This document shows, piece by piece, positions 35,712 through 44,730 of a stretch of 64,000 nt of DNA (its first letter is position 1; each line of letters opens with the position of its first letter). The translations under genes were made by a program, and so were the position numbers. The DNA is from Leadbetterella sp964489955 (GTDB lineage Bacteria > Bacteroidota > Bacteroidia > Cytophagales > Spirosomataceae): positions 1-64,000 of the forward strand of contig CAZBAV010000016.1 in NCBI GenBank assembly GCA_964489955.1. Reading direction: 5' to 3'. Under the pieces are notes generated by a model. It was not told the origin of the DNA. It did not search any database and saw nothing but the letters and a program-made list of their open reading frames with translations.

Positions 35712-36005
35712 AAGTACCAAAAATAGGTATAATTTGTCAAATTATAGGTATGTATGTAAGACTAAAAGACCTCAAAAAAGTCTGAGTACATGTAAAAAGC
35801 GGCGACCAAAAGACTATTCGTCAAATATTGACTTTATCTATTTGATACTTTTTCAAAATCAAACTTTAGTACAAACTATTTTCTTAATTTTTCGATATCT
35901 CAGGCTAACTCTTTTTCTACTCCAAAATGGAGTACTGTTCTGTCTATTATAAAGCCACATTTCTTTAGAAAAATGACGCCAAAAAGTATATGCCTTTCAG
36001 AAGTT
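35712..36005. other. Non-coding gap
   Basis: About 290 bp of AT-rich spacer between the GH43 promoter region and the 3' end of the VOC/AHSA1 gene group. An open frame on plus (35734-35952) has no recognisable features and is not called. Confidence 0.45.
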
Positions 36006-36446
36006 TTAGCTTTCCCCTTTGTATCTAGGATCAAAATCTACCATCCATTCAAAACCAAACTTGTCTCTAAACATTCCGAAATAAGAGCCCCAAGGGCTTT
36101 CTGCAATAGGCATTTCTACTTGTCCTCCTGCCGAAAGTCCGTTAAACAAGTGGTCTGCTTCTTCTTTACTTTCAGCACTTATTGATATTTTACTCCTGTT
36201 TTCCTTTTCATTGTGTCTACCCATGAATTCAGGAGTATCACTGGCCATTAATACACTATTCTTGCCAATGGGTAAGGCAATGTGCATAATCTTCTCTGCT
36301 TCGCTTTCTGGTATAGGGTTATCTCCCATATTGATATCCTTAAAACGAACCACGTTTGCAAACACCCCGCCAAATACCGATTTGTAAAACGTAAATGCTT
36401 CCTCTGCATTTCCGTTAAAATGTAAATAAGGATTTATTTGTGCCAT
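36006..36446 (-). CDS. VOC-fold protein, PhnB-like
   Basis: 146 residues, soluble. It begins with the pattern of PhnB/3-demethylubiquinone-methyltransferase-like glyoxalase-fold proteins: INPYLHFNGNAEEAFTFYKSVFGG. Later it has EAEKIMHIALPIG and, near the end, WGSYFGMFRDKFGFEWMVDF. The fold is a pair of beta-alpha-beta-beta-beta modules; the substrate is unknown. It lies 8 bp after the next VOC gene in the same direction; with AHSA1 they form a three-gene group often seen in soil Bacteroidetes. Confidence 0.88.
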   Translation of the reverse strand: MAQINPYLHFNGNAEEAFTFYKSVFGGVFANVVRFKDINMGDNPIPESEAEKIMHIALPIGKNSVLMASDTPEFMGRHNEKENRSKISISAESKEEADHLFNGLSAGGQVEMPIAESPWGSYFGMFRDKFGFEWMVDFDPRYKGES

Positions 36447-36454
36447 AGTATTAC

Positions 36455-36862
36455 TTATTCTGCCGGGAATTTAGAAAAATCCATGAAGAAAACTTCCCAT
36501 GTGTGTCCATCAAAATCTTCTATAGTACGCTGCTTCATAAAGCCGTAATCCCTTACTTCGTTTGGCTCTCTTCCACCAGCTGCAAGACCACTCCCCATAA
36601 TATTATCCATCTCTTCTACACTGTCTGTAGACAATGAGAAAAGCCCAGCAAGTGTATTTTGAGTATCCGCAATGGGTTTGGTTGCAAAAGATGAGAACTT
36701 TTCATGATTCATAATCATAACGAAAATGTTCTCGCTCCAGACCATACACTTTGCAGTTTCGTCAGAAAACTGAGGGTTGTTTGTAAAGCCCAGTGCAGTA
36801 TAAAAGTCCATTGATTTTTGGAGATCTCTTACTGCTAAATTGATAAAAATTTGTTTCGCCAT
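36455..36862 (-). CDS. VOC-fold (glyoxalase/bleomycin-resistance-like) protein
   Basis: 135 residues, soluble. Begins FINLAVRDLQKSMDFYTALGF, the first module of a vicinal-oxygen-chelate fold, and ends with FDGHTWEVFFMD, the usual metal-side motif (H and E present). It could be a metal-dependent lyase/dioxygenase or a binding protein. It is the middle gene of the AHSA1-VOC-PhnB group; the spacers are 14 bp and 8 bp, so it is an operon. Confidence 0.88.
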   Translation of the reverse strand: MAKQIFINLAVRDLQKSMDFYTALGFTNNPQFSDETAKCMVWSENIFVMIMNHEKFSSFATKPIADTQNTLAGLFSLSTDSVEEMDNIMGSGLAAGGREPNEVRDYGFMKQRTIEDFDGHTWEVFFMDFSKFPAE

Positions 36863-36876
36863 TACTTTATTATTGT

Positions 36877-37326
36877 TTAAGCGTCAGGGATATTTGGTTC
36901 AACTAAACGTTTTAACTTTTCTAGGGATTCTTGCCACCCTAAATAGCACATTTCTTCTGGTATTTCAGCAGGGATTCCTTCTTGTGTTGCAATCAGTTCT
37001 GTCCCACATGAGACCTCTCTCAGCTCAATAGTGGTAATCATTTCTCCCTGTAAATTAGGGTCATCAAACACATCAGTATATCTTAAAAGTTTATTGGGGA
37101 TAATCTCAATATATTCTCCACCAAAAGAATGGCTACTGCCTGTGGTGAAATTAGTAAAAGACATCTTGTATTTCCCACCCACTTGCACATCCATGCTCTG
37201 AACACGGCATACAAAACCATAAGGAGGCAGCCAGGAGGCTATGGCATCTGCATCCGTAAATGCTTTAAACACCTTCTCAGGACTTGCGGTCAAAATCCGA
37301 TGGAGGGAGACCTTGTTCTTTTCCAT
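36877..37326 (-). CDS. AHSA1/SRPBCC-domain protein
   Basis: 149 residues when started at the ATG at 37326 (MEKNKVSLHRILTASPEKVF). An in-frame upstream start at 37401 adds 25 residues without homology to the fold and is unlikely. The START-like fold shows the typical AFTDADAIASWLPPYGF, GGKYKMSFTNFTTGSSHSFGG, TTIELREV and ending GWQESLEKLKRLVE. Members bind hydrophobic ligands; the role is unknown. It leads the three-gene group with two VOC proteins. Confidence 0.85.
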   Translation of the reverse strand: MEKNKVSLHRILTASPEKVFKAFTDADAIASWLPPYGFVCRVQSMDVQVGGKYKMSFTNFTTGSSHSFGGEYIEIIPNKLLRYTDVFDDPNLQGEMITTIELREVSCGTELIATQEGIPAEIPEEMCYLGWQESLEKLKRLVEPNIPDA

Positions 37327-38335
37327 TGTGTATTTTAAATAAGATTGTAGTAACGTTTTAAGATGTAGAATTACTGAGGCTAAATTACAGAAAAAACCCA
37401 ATATGCGATACGTTAATCAGAAAGTTTAAAAGTTCACTAAATTCTATTCATAAAAAAATACACATAGATTACTGTCTATTAATATTTTATGAGGTATTTT
37501 TTTTGATTTAACTCCTCTGTTCTCAACTAAAAATCTATCATCTCATTTTTTGAGCTTACAGCCACACCTAGGTCGTTTACATCATCTACAAAGTGTAGTT
37601 TTGTTTAGCTGTAAGATGTGGAAAACTACTTCAAACTTGAGCCAAACAACTTAATATCTCTGTTTCTAGGATTTAGTGACAGGTTATTTGGTAAATTATA
37701 TTATTTCTGAATGGCTTTAATTTTTACGGTACTAAGAAGCACTCCTTTATTCCAAGTTATACAACAGAATTGAAGGTCCGAAAAGAAACTAATCAAAATC
37801 AATAAAGTACAATGCAAATTATCTTAACCCAACTACTGAGAATACCGAAACGTATTGAGACAAATGAGTTACGGCGTTACTTTAAAACTGAGAGCCTAAC
37901 CCAAAAATACTGCTACTACATTTTTTGGATTAAAATTAGTAACTTATTGATTGCTTCTTGTTTAAGATCTTTAGACTGATTCTTTCCCAACAAATATTAC
38001 TCTCTCTATACCTATAAATCTCTCCACTTCTGAATTATCGGTATATCCACAAAAATGCATTGGGTAGCTATTATGAACTCTCTACTTCGGTCTCTAAAGC
38101 ATAAAATTATTCCAAAGCAAAGCAATATCAGAAGCGACTTTTTTGGTACTTAATAGTACCTCTTACTCTGCTTATTATAATTTTAATTTTCTTTATCAAA
38201 CAGCAAAGGTCCTGACAATACGTGCCAACAGTTTGTTAACACTGATTCTGACATGTGAAAAAATGGTGGGATTTATTGAAACTATTTAGATAAATAATCA
38301 GGACAAGAATTTTGAAGACTTGCCCTGATAGGAAA
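37327..38335. other. Long non-coding stretch with one structured patch
   Basis: About 1 kb without a credible gene. One structured patch is present: CTTACAGC (37555-37562) and GCTGTAAG (37608-37615) are perfect inverted arms that enclose a small hairpin CTACA-AAG-TGTAG (37586-37598). The rest is AT-rich without repeats that I could see. No tRNA or gene remnant was recognised. Confidence 0.45.
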
Positions 38336-39016
38336 CTAATCTTCGGATTTGAAAATATTATACACCATTCCCGCCGCCAAAGCACCCAATATTGGGATTA
38401 AAATAAAAATCCAAAGCTGAGTAAGGGCCCAATCGCCCACAAAAATGGCCTGACTGATGCTTCTCGCTGGATTTACTGAGGTATTCGTAACCGGAATGCT
38501 TATAAGGTGAATTAAAGTGAGTCCAAAACCAATGGTCAGCCCTGCAAAACCTTTAGGAGCACGGCTATCTGTAGCTCCCAGAATGATAATCAGGAAAATA
38601 AATGTCATCAGAAACTCTGTAAGTATGGCGGCTTGTAAACTATAGCCTCCAGGAGAATGTTCTGCATAGCCGTTTGCTGCAAACCCACCTATGTCACTTC
38701 CGTTTCCGGTGGCAATGATGTACAAAAAGCCCGCTGCGGTTATTGCCCCTAAAACTTGAGAAGCAATGTAAGGCCCTACTTCTTTAAAACTGATTCTTCC
38801 TGCCATCCATAAACCAAATGTCACGGCAGGATTAAGATGAGCCCCGGATACATGACCCAGCGAATAAGCAATAGTTAGCACTGTGAGACCGAAAGCGAGA
38901 GATACTCCCACCAGACCAATGCCTATTTCAGGAAAACCAGCAGCCAAGACTGCACTTCCACAGCCCCCAAAAACTAGCCAAAATGTTCCAATAAATTCAG
39001 CAAGATTTTTTTTCAT
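38336..39016 (-). CDS. aqpZ: Aquaporin Z-type water channel
   Basis: 226 residues with six transmembrane helices. Both NPA boxes are present: residues 62-64 in SGAHLNPAVTFG and 182-184 in TNTSVNPARSI. The Arg after the second NPA (R185) and the narrow-filter residues near it fit the water-specific AqpZ group rather than glycerol facilitators. It forms tetramers in the inner membrane and equilibrates water under osmotic change. It is a single gene, flanked by long spacers of about 1 kb and 0.7 kb. Confidence 0.95.
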   Translation of the reverse strand: MKKNLAEFIGTFWLVFGGCGSAVLAAGFPEIGIGLVGVSLAFGLTVLTIAYSLGHVSGAHLNPAVTFGLWMAGRISFKEVGPYIASQVLGAITAAGFLYIIATGNGSDIGGFAANGYAEHSPGGYSLQAAILTEFLMTFIFLIIILGATDSRAPKGFAGLTIGFGLTLIHLISIPVTNTSVNPARSISQAIFVGDWALTQLWIFILIPILGALAAGMVYNIFKSED

Positions 39017-39720
39017 AAAATTGTGTGTTTTAAATTCCTACTCATCAGGCTTTTCGGTTACGCCCCGTTTAATTAAGTGGTATCTGGCTCCACTATTAAT
39101 TTTGGATTTGAGACTTTTCATAGTCTGTTAGGTCACATAAAAAAACATAAGAGATTCGTTTTGCTGCATCTCTTTTGTTTTAGGAAGTAATAGTTTTCAT
39201 ATTTGTATCCAGGAGATGTAGTAACGGTAAGAGAAGTGCCATTTCATATAGAAATATTTTTATTTCTCCTACTCAGAATCTGACTATACCTTCTACTTAA
39301 TTCCCAGATAAATATTGGTTCTTATGTACCCACAAGCCCGATTTTTCGCCTTTTAAATTTCCTAAAAGAACCTAGTTGAATGAATAGGAAACAGATCTAT
39401 TTTTTCAGGTCTCGAATAATCCTAGATCATAATATGGAATTTAGGATTATAACTAATCATAAGTCAAAGATCTGGTCAAAAGAAGATTTCGAATCATAAT
39501 AACCCGTAAATTCATGGCATGGAGAATCATTTACTATCAACGGCCTTGAATGTGTATACCAAAACATTCCTGGCACATCTGGAGGTTAAATGCACAGAAG
39601 ATGTATACGTTTTATCCAGAGTTGTGAATCAGCCTATCTTACGAAAGTATTCAAGTGTAGCATCCTATTAACTTATCTCTAGTAATTTGCTTTCAACTTA
39701 ATTTGACAATCTTAAAAAAT
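39017..39720. other. Non-coding gap
   Basis: About 700 bp without a recognisable gene or RNA. It is AT-rich and I noticed no strong hairpin. The short open frames in it lack homology features. It contains the promoter of aqpZ on the right of that gene. Confidence 0.45.
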
Positions 39721-40962
39721 CTATTCTAGGCTTTCTTGGTCTGATGTTTTATCCTCCGCTGGCACTTCAAACGTTTTTACATCAAGGTTTTTCGCTATTC
39801 TTTCTGTCCTGAAATTAAAGACTACATTTTTGTCTTTTCCCCAATGCTCATTAAGCATCACAAAACTTTGTCCGTCTATTCCTTTTACAACCCGTCTGCC
39901 ATTGGTATTATACAAACTGTTTTTGTCTTTAGCAAAGCTGGTATCTCTATCTTTTAAGACAAATAAAAACTCAAAAGTTTCAGGGTCAATAGCACTCCAG
40001 ATTCTTCCGTCACAGTAAACATTGTTTTTATCTTTAGCCCAAATATGATTGATAACTTCAAAGCTTTGCGGGTCAGATTTTTTGAGTTTTACCAATAGAT
40101 CCGAGTAGCCTTTGTATTTCTCTATTCTGGTGCTTCTCTGTGTAGAATACACTGCTTTTTCATCTTTGGCAAAGTAGTATTTGTATACGCCTGCCTCCAA
40201 GCGGATAATTTCGAAAGAAGCCAAATCAATATCTTCTTTGCAGTAATATCCATTATACCATACCCCGTTTTTATCTTTTGCAAAGTCCTCTTGAATGACC
40301 TCAAAAGTAGAAGTATCTGCAGTAATTTTCCGGGTCAGATGATAGACCTTATTTTGGTCTTTTAAATAATTTCCTTCCAGAATTTGCAGGGTATCTATCT
40401 CTACACCGGGAATCACAGAAAAATAAGAGATGTGCTGTCCTAGCCCAAAAGAAAATGGATAGTCAAAGTACTGCCCGGTTTCGAAGTAAAAGAATATCTT
40501 GCTGCCATCAGAATAGATATTTTTAGAGATATGTTTCAAAGATTTGTAATACTCCTCTGACCAATTCCACCAAGCATCAGAATTGGGTTTACGTTCCTGT
40601 AATTCGGCTTGTAACTGCGTATAACCCTGAGGATTTACATATTCTATAAAATGCCAATTGAACCTAAATAGGTGGTTTTTATCGGTGAAATAAGTACCGG
40701 ACTGAAGAAACAAGTCCTCGCCCTTTTTGCCTTGATATTTTATTTCCGGAGCAAAAAACTCCAGACTTTCAATGTCTACGTCTGTCCAGATTTGTAAGCC
40801 TTCAGCTGACGAACTTAAAGCGTATAACTGGTTTTTATCGTAAGCAAAATAAATAGAGTCCAGCGGGATATTAAACGTATCTGGATCAGAATTGGGAATC
40901 GCTTTCCCATTGCAAAACACAGCTTTGCCATCGGTACTAAAATCTTTTGATAATTGTTTCAT
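39721..40962 (-). CDS. DKNYY-repeat protein
   Basis: 413 residues, no signal peptide or membrane segment. At least six copies of a short repeat are visible, with cores such as YAYDKNQLY, YLKDQNKVYH, FAKDKNGVWYNG, FAKDEKAVY, WAKDKNNVYCDGR, FAKDKNSLYNTNGR and WGKDKNVVF, spaced by about 30-60 residues. The repeats usually follow a phrase like DPETFEFL. This is the DKNYY family (named for the motif), probably a beta-repeat fold of unknown function. It ends 41139-side of a terminator and is not linked to the PUL genes. Confidence 0.85.
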   Translation of the reverse strand: MKQLSKDFSTDGKAVFCNGKAIPNSDPDTFNIPLDSIYFAYDKNQLYALSSSAEGLQIWTDVDIESLEFFAPEIKYQGKKGEDLFLQSGTYFTDKNHLFRFNWHFIEYVNPQGYTQLQAELQERKPNSDAWWNWSEEYYKSLKHISKNIYSDGSKIFFYFETGQYFDYPFSFGLGQHISYFSVIPGVEIDTLQILEGNYLKDQNKVYHLTRKITADTSTFEVIQEDFAKDKNGVWYNGYYCKEDIDLASFEIIRLEAGVYKYYFAKDEKAVYSTQRSTRIEKYKGYSDLLVKLKKSDPQSFEVINHIWAKDKNNVYCDGRIWSAIDPETFEFLFVLKDRDTSFAKDKNSLYNTNGRRVVKGIDGQSFVMLNEHWGKDKNVVFNFRTERIAKNLDVKTFEVPAEDKTSDQESLE

Positions 40963-41079
40963 AACTTCAATTTAGGAAATTTTTAGCTGATGTACAAGGG
41001 ATATGCCTTTGTGAGAGAGTAGATAAACCAGATTATAAATTAGCTCATTTACTTCACAAATTCTATCAAAATTAACTAT

Positions 41080-41114
41080 AAAAAAAGCCCAAAACTCCGT
41101 GTGAGCTTGGGCTT
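41080..41114 (-). terminator. Intrinsic terminator of the RG-I operon (minus strand)
   Basis: AAGCCCAA (41085-41092) and TTGGGCTT (41107-41114) form the stem, extended by inner CTC/GAG. On the minus strand a T-run follows. It lies 25 bp after the GH43 stop. Confidence 0.85.
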
Positions 41115-41138
41115 CCTATCTTGTATGATTTATAGAAT

Positions 41139-42248
41139 TCAGTTTTTAAATACGTCCAAATTCCATTTGTCCTTCCATTCTATTATGGGTTGGCCATTTT
41201 CTACCCGAATGGGTAACCAAATGTAACGACCATCTATATGATTTTTAGGTTTCCATCGGTCGGCCATGAAAATGAATGCATTCTTTTTACCTGCCACCGG
41301 AAGAATATAGGTGCTTTGGGAATTAAAAGTAAGTTCGGCTCCTTCTCCTACACATGGGTTTTTAAGTTGCTCCCAAGATCCCAACATTGATTTTGAGCGG
41401 AAAGAGCGTGCCGCATTCGGGTCCCATCCCGTACAACCTGAAGCCACCATATAATACCATCCATCTTGTTTAAAAACAGCGGGAGCCTCATTATGTCCAG
41501 CCGGAGCAAGAGTAACGTATTTCCCTGTAAAGCTTTGGTAGTCATCTGATAATTCAGCTATGTTTAGCGTAAGGTTTTCTTCTGCGGAATGGATATGATA
41601 GGCTTTCCCATCATCGTCTACATAGAGTGTCATATCTCTGGCCATTTGTCCACCTTCCAAATGTTTTCTTACAAAAAGTCCCTCTTTTACCGCTTTGTAC
41701 CAATCTGGCGTCCACCACTTTAGCGAGTCTTCACCCACCACTGGCTTTTTCCACTCTTCTTTGAAGTTTTGCGGCCATTTTCCGGCGTTAGGTCTCAGGG
41801 ATTTTTGGAACACAAAAGGCCCAGTAGGCTTGTCACTTATAGCTAAAGCTGTCCTAGCCGCGGCATAACCTTTACCCTTCAACTCCAAGTGAAACCACAT
41901 GACATACTTCTTGGTCTTCTTGTTATATATAACCTTGGGACGTTCTATTACACATCCTTTTACGATATCAGAATTAGGGTCTTCACTTACGGCTAGAGCA
42001 ACTCCTTCATTTTTCCAATTATACAAATCTTTGGAAGAATACACACTTACTCCAACCTCCGCCCTAGAGTTATTTCCTTTTATTTCCCCATACCAGTAAT
42101 AGATGCCATCTTTATATAAAATCCCACCACCATGGGCATTTATGTGCTGACCGTCATTGTCAGGCCACAATTCTCCCGGTGTAAAGGATTTTTGTTGAGC
42201 ATGAAGCCCTAAACTCAAGAAGAAGAATACTAAGAGGTATTTTTTCAT
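41139..42248 (-). CDS. GH43-clan galactosidase-like protein without the usual base motif
   Basis: 369 residues with a signal peptide (cleavage near LHAQ). The propeller has INAHGGGILYKDGIYYWYGE, then CVIERPKVIYNKKTKKYVMW, RDMTLYVDDDGKAYHIHS, NEAPAVFKQDGWYYMVAS. This matches the GH43 subfamilies acting on beta-galactan or RG-I side chains (34 or 24). The normal ADP/RDP base motif is NAHGGG here, which is known for such subfamilies. It is the last gene of the RG-I operon, 2 bp after DUF2264, and a terminator follows. Confidence 0.82.
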   Translation of the reverse strand: MKKYLLVFFFLSLGLHAQQKSFTPGELWPDNDGQHINAHGGGILYKDGIYYWYGEIKGNNSRAEVGVSVYSSKDLYNWKNEGVALAVSEDPNSDIVKGCVIERPKVIYNKKTKKYVMWFHLELKGKGYAAARTALAISDKPTGPFVFQKSLRPNAGKWPQNFKEEWKKPVVGEDSLKWWTPDWYKAVKEGLFVRKHLEGGQMARDMTLYVDDDGKAYHIHSAEENLTLNIAELSDDYQSFTGKYVTLAPAGHNEAPAVFKQDGWYYMVASGCTGWDPNAARSFRSKSMLGSWEQLKNPCVGEGAELTFNSQSTYILPVAGKKNAFIFMADRWKPKNHIDGRYIWLPIRVENGQPIIEWKDKWNLDVFKN

Positions 42249-42250
42249 GA

Positions 42251-43498
42251 CTATTTCTTATCGTGATAGGTATGATCTTTCGGGAAATCTTCCCCAGCCC
42301 ACGCTTTCTTAGAGGTCCAAGATTGGGCTTCATCTGTCCAAAATGGATGGGTAGCAGGCAAACCCAAAGGTAAAAAAGCCAGGGAAGCCAAATACAAGCT
42401 CCCATTGTTGGTATACCAATCTGAAATTTTAGGCTGAGATCCGTTAAAACCCAAGGTTAAATATCCGTTTTTATTGAAGTTACGATTATCGCCAAACATA
42501 TTTTTAATTACTGCCGTCATAGCTGCTCTTACCTGTCCGTTTGTAAGTTCCTTAGGCAATTGCTGTCTCCAAGCCAAAAGAGCGAGAGGTTGCAAAGTAC
42601 CTGTACGATAAGTTATAGAACGGCCAAATACAGGGAAAGTACCTTCTGGCGAGATTAATCTTTCTAGAATACTGCCGTAGCGTTGCATACGGCCCAGTGC
42701 TTTTGCGTAGTCATTTTTATTCACTTTCCAAACGCTCTTGGTACCCGCTTCTGTCATAACTTCCAGAACTTCTACATACATAGGCTGTATAACAAAGCTG
42801 TTGTAATAGTCAAATGCAAAGTCTTCTCCATCTGCATACCAGCCATCTCCCACATACCACTCTTCAATTTTTTTCAATGCCGAGGTGATTCTATATCCAT
42901 CTGCTGGTGCACCCGCTTTTTTAAGAAAAGCTTCCACAGTGGCAGAAAACAAAAGCCAGTTGGTATAAGGAGGATCTACTCTCCGTAGTTGGGTAAACTC
43001 AGTAATGTAGCGTTGTTTTGTTTCTGCATCAAGTGGAACCCAAAGAGCGTCATAGCCTCTTAAAAAACTCTCCGCCACAAAGGCTGCATCCACTAAAGGC
43101 TGTCCTTCTTTTCTCCAAAGTAAATAATCCGGACTTATTGGATTTACCGCATGCACATAGCTTCTTAAAGCCCAGTCCTTAAGTTGTTTTCTCTTTTTGC
43201 CCTCGGTAGTATTATCGTCTGGTAATGAAAGCCAGGGAGCTAAACCCGCCATCAAACGGCCAAAACCTTCCATATAGGTAACCCCTTTATCGCGTCCATC
43301 CCAGGTAGGGCTTAATTCTACTAACATGTTTTGTTGGAGTTTTCCCTCGCTCATGTTTGATAGAATAGGAGCTGACATTCTGTAAAGTGCATCACTCCAT
43401 ATTTCCCTATCTGTAGTACTCTTTTGTGCTTTTAGTTGAAAGCCAAAGCAAATTAGAAAGACCCCAAATACTTTTATGCAAATGCGTTTTATCATCAT
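42251..43498 (-). CDS. DUF2264 protein, possible GH154-like glycosidase
   Basis: 415 residues with a signal peptide (cleavage near QLKAQ). The (alpha/alpha)-barrel-like chain has YMEGFGRLMAGLAPWLSLPDD, DYLLWRKEGQPLVDAAFVAESFLRG, TNWLLFSATVEAFLKKAG, DGWYADGEDFAFDYYNSFVIQP and VFGRSITYRTGTLQPLALLAW, shortened here, all typical of DUF2264. Some related proteins in Bacteroides pectin/AGP loci act as glucuronidases (GH154), to my knowledge. Its position between GH105 and GH43 genes suggests removal of (unsaturated) uronic acid or galactose from RG-I oligosaccharides. The activity is inferred only. Confidence 0.75.
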   Translation of the reverse strand: MMIKRICIKVFGVFLICFGFQLKAQKSTTDREIWSDALYRMSAPILSNMSEGKLQQNMLVELSPTWDGRDKGVTYMEGFGRLMAGLAPWLSLPDDNTTEGKKRKQLKDWALRSYVHAVNPISPDYLLWRKEGQPLVDAAFVAESFLRGYDALWVPLDAETKQRYITEFTQLRRVDPPYTNWLLFSATVEAFLKKAGAPADGYRITSALKKIEEWYVGDGWYADGEDFAFDYYNSFVIQPMYVEVLEVMTEAGTKSVWKVNKNDYAKALGRMQRYGSILERLISPEGTFPVFGRSITYRTGTLQPLALLAWRQQLPKELTNGQVRAAMTAVIKNMFGDNRNFNKNGYLTLGFNGSQPKISDWYTNNGSLYLASLAFLPLGLPATHPFWTDEAQSWTSKKAWAGEDFPKDHTYHDKK

Positions 43499-43515
43499 AA
43501 GACTACCTGTAAATA

Positions 43516-44631
43516 TTATTTTTTCTTATCTAAAAACCTGTACATCTCACTTGCCGCCAACAAATATGCCCCAACTCCAAAGTCTGCCGTTGAGTTTTCG
43601 TCTACCACTTGCCCGGGAATAGCTTTCTCGCCGATAGGTTGTACATAGCCAATCTTACCATTTGTCTGTAAAGCAGTCTCTGTTAAGTATTTCCATGATT
43701 TTTCTATTACCGGCAAATACTCCTTCTTACTTAAATACCCGTTGTTAATTCCCCAAAGGATACTGTAGGTAAAAAAGGCTGTTCCGCTGGTTTCTGGTCC
43801 TGGAGCATGCTGTGGGTCTAGCATACTACGTGTCCAATATCCCTCTGGCTGTTGGGAAGCCTTTATAGCCCTAGCCATGTTTTTATATATCTTAATATAC
43901 TCTTTTCTGTGTTTATCTTTTTTGGGTAAATCTTGCAGCACTTTGGCTAAGCCAGCTATAACCCATCCGTCTCCCCTAGCCCAGAAGTCCTTCTTGCCAT
44001 TTAAGCTTTTGTGTTTAGGATAAATGTATTTGGCATCCCGGTAATACAGGCCTGCTTCTTTATCGTACATAATACTGTTTGCATAAGCAAAGTACTCATA
44101 CAGCTTATCCAGATAAAGCTTATCTCCAGTAAGTTTGTACATTTTGGTCATTACAGGCATTACCATATAAAGACCGTCTGCCCACCACCAATAATCGTTT
44201 TTTGGTGTACCCATTTGGTACTCCATTACTTCTTTTGTTCTTGCAATTTTTTTGTCGTCTGGTTCTAGATTATATAGGTCTATATAGGTTTGGAAACAAA
44301 TCTGAAAATCTCCGAAAAGAACAAATTTATCCGTTTCTCCATAAGAATACAGCCATTTTGATTTATCCGCTTCTTTAGCCCCCTTCCATTCATTGTGGTT
44401 GGCCCAGGCTTCAGAATATTTTCGGTAATCTTCGTTTCCCGTAAGAAAATACACTTCCATGTTTCCTGTATGGTAGGCCGCTCTATGCCAGAACGAGTCT
44501 CCATGCTTGGGGTTATTTTTCTGCCAGTGCTGGTTTACTTTATGGATGATTGCGGTTACTTCTTCTTTGGTAGTTTGGGCGTAACCCGAAGTGTAACAAA
44601 CCAAAATAAACAAAATGATTTTTCTTATCAT
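43516..44631 (-). CDS. Unsaturated rhamnogalacturonyl hydrolase, GH105
   Basis: 371 residues with a signal peptide (cleavage near GYAQ). The (alpha/alpha)6 barrel includes WHRAAYHTGNMEVYFLTG, WWWADGLYMVMPVMTKMY, WARGDGWVIAGLAKVLQ (the Asp of GDGW is the catalytic position in the YteR family) and ETSGTAFFTYSILWGIN. It hydrates and removes the terminal unsaturated galacturonate left by RG lyases, giving rhamnose-ended fragments. It is first of the three enzyme genes after susD. A hairpin lies between it and susD. Confidence 0.92.
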   Translation of the reverse strand: MIRKIILFILVCYTSGYAQTTKEEVTAIIHKVNQHWQKNNPKHGDSFWHRAAYHTGNMEVYFLTGNEDYRKYSEAWANHNEWKGAKEADKSKWLYSYGETDKFVLFGDFQICFQTYIDLYNLEPDDKKIARTKEVMEYQMGTPKNDYWWWADGLYMVMPVMTKMYKLTGDKLYLDKLYEYFAYANSIMYDKEAGLYYRDAKYIYPKHKSLNGKKDFWARGDGWVIAGLAKVLQDLPKKDKHRKEYIKIYKNMARAIKASQQPEGYWTRSMLDPQHAPGPETSGTAFFTYSILWGINNGYLSKKEYLPVIEKSWKYLTETALQTNGKIGYVQPIGEKAIPGQVVDENSTADFGVGAYLLAASEMYRFLDKKK

Positions 44632-44689
44632 TACCCAATATTACTTTTGAGATTTTTTATAAAAATGCAATATACGTTTTTCTAAAACA

Positions 44690-44724
44690 TTTATATCTGT
44701 CCCTTCGAAAGGGACAGATATAAA
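44690..44724 (-). terminator. Strong hairpin between susD and GH105
   Basis: TTTATATCTGTCCCTT (44690-44705) and AAGGGACAGATATAAA (44709-44724) are perfect inverted arms with a CGA loop. On the minus strand TGTTTTAG follows, a short U-run. It likely attenuates susCD transcription before the enzyme genes. Confidence 0.6.
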
Positions 44725-44730
44725 GTGCTA

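Noticed and set aside
35734..35952. 72-codon frame on plus in the GH43 upstream gap
   Set aside because: No signal, domain or conserved motif; composition like the surrounding spacer.
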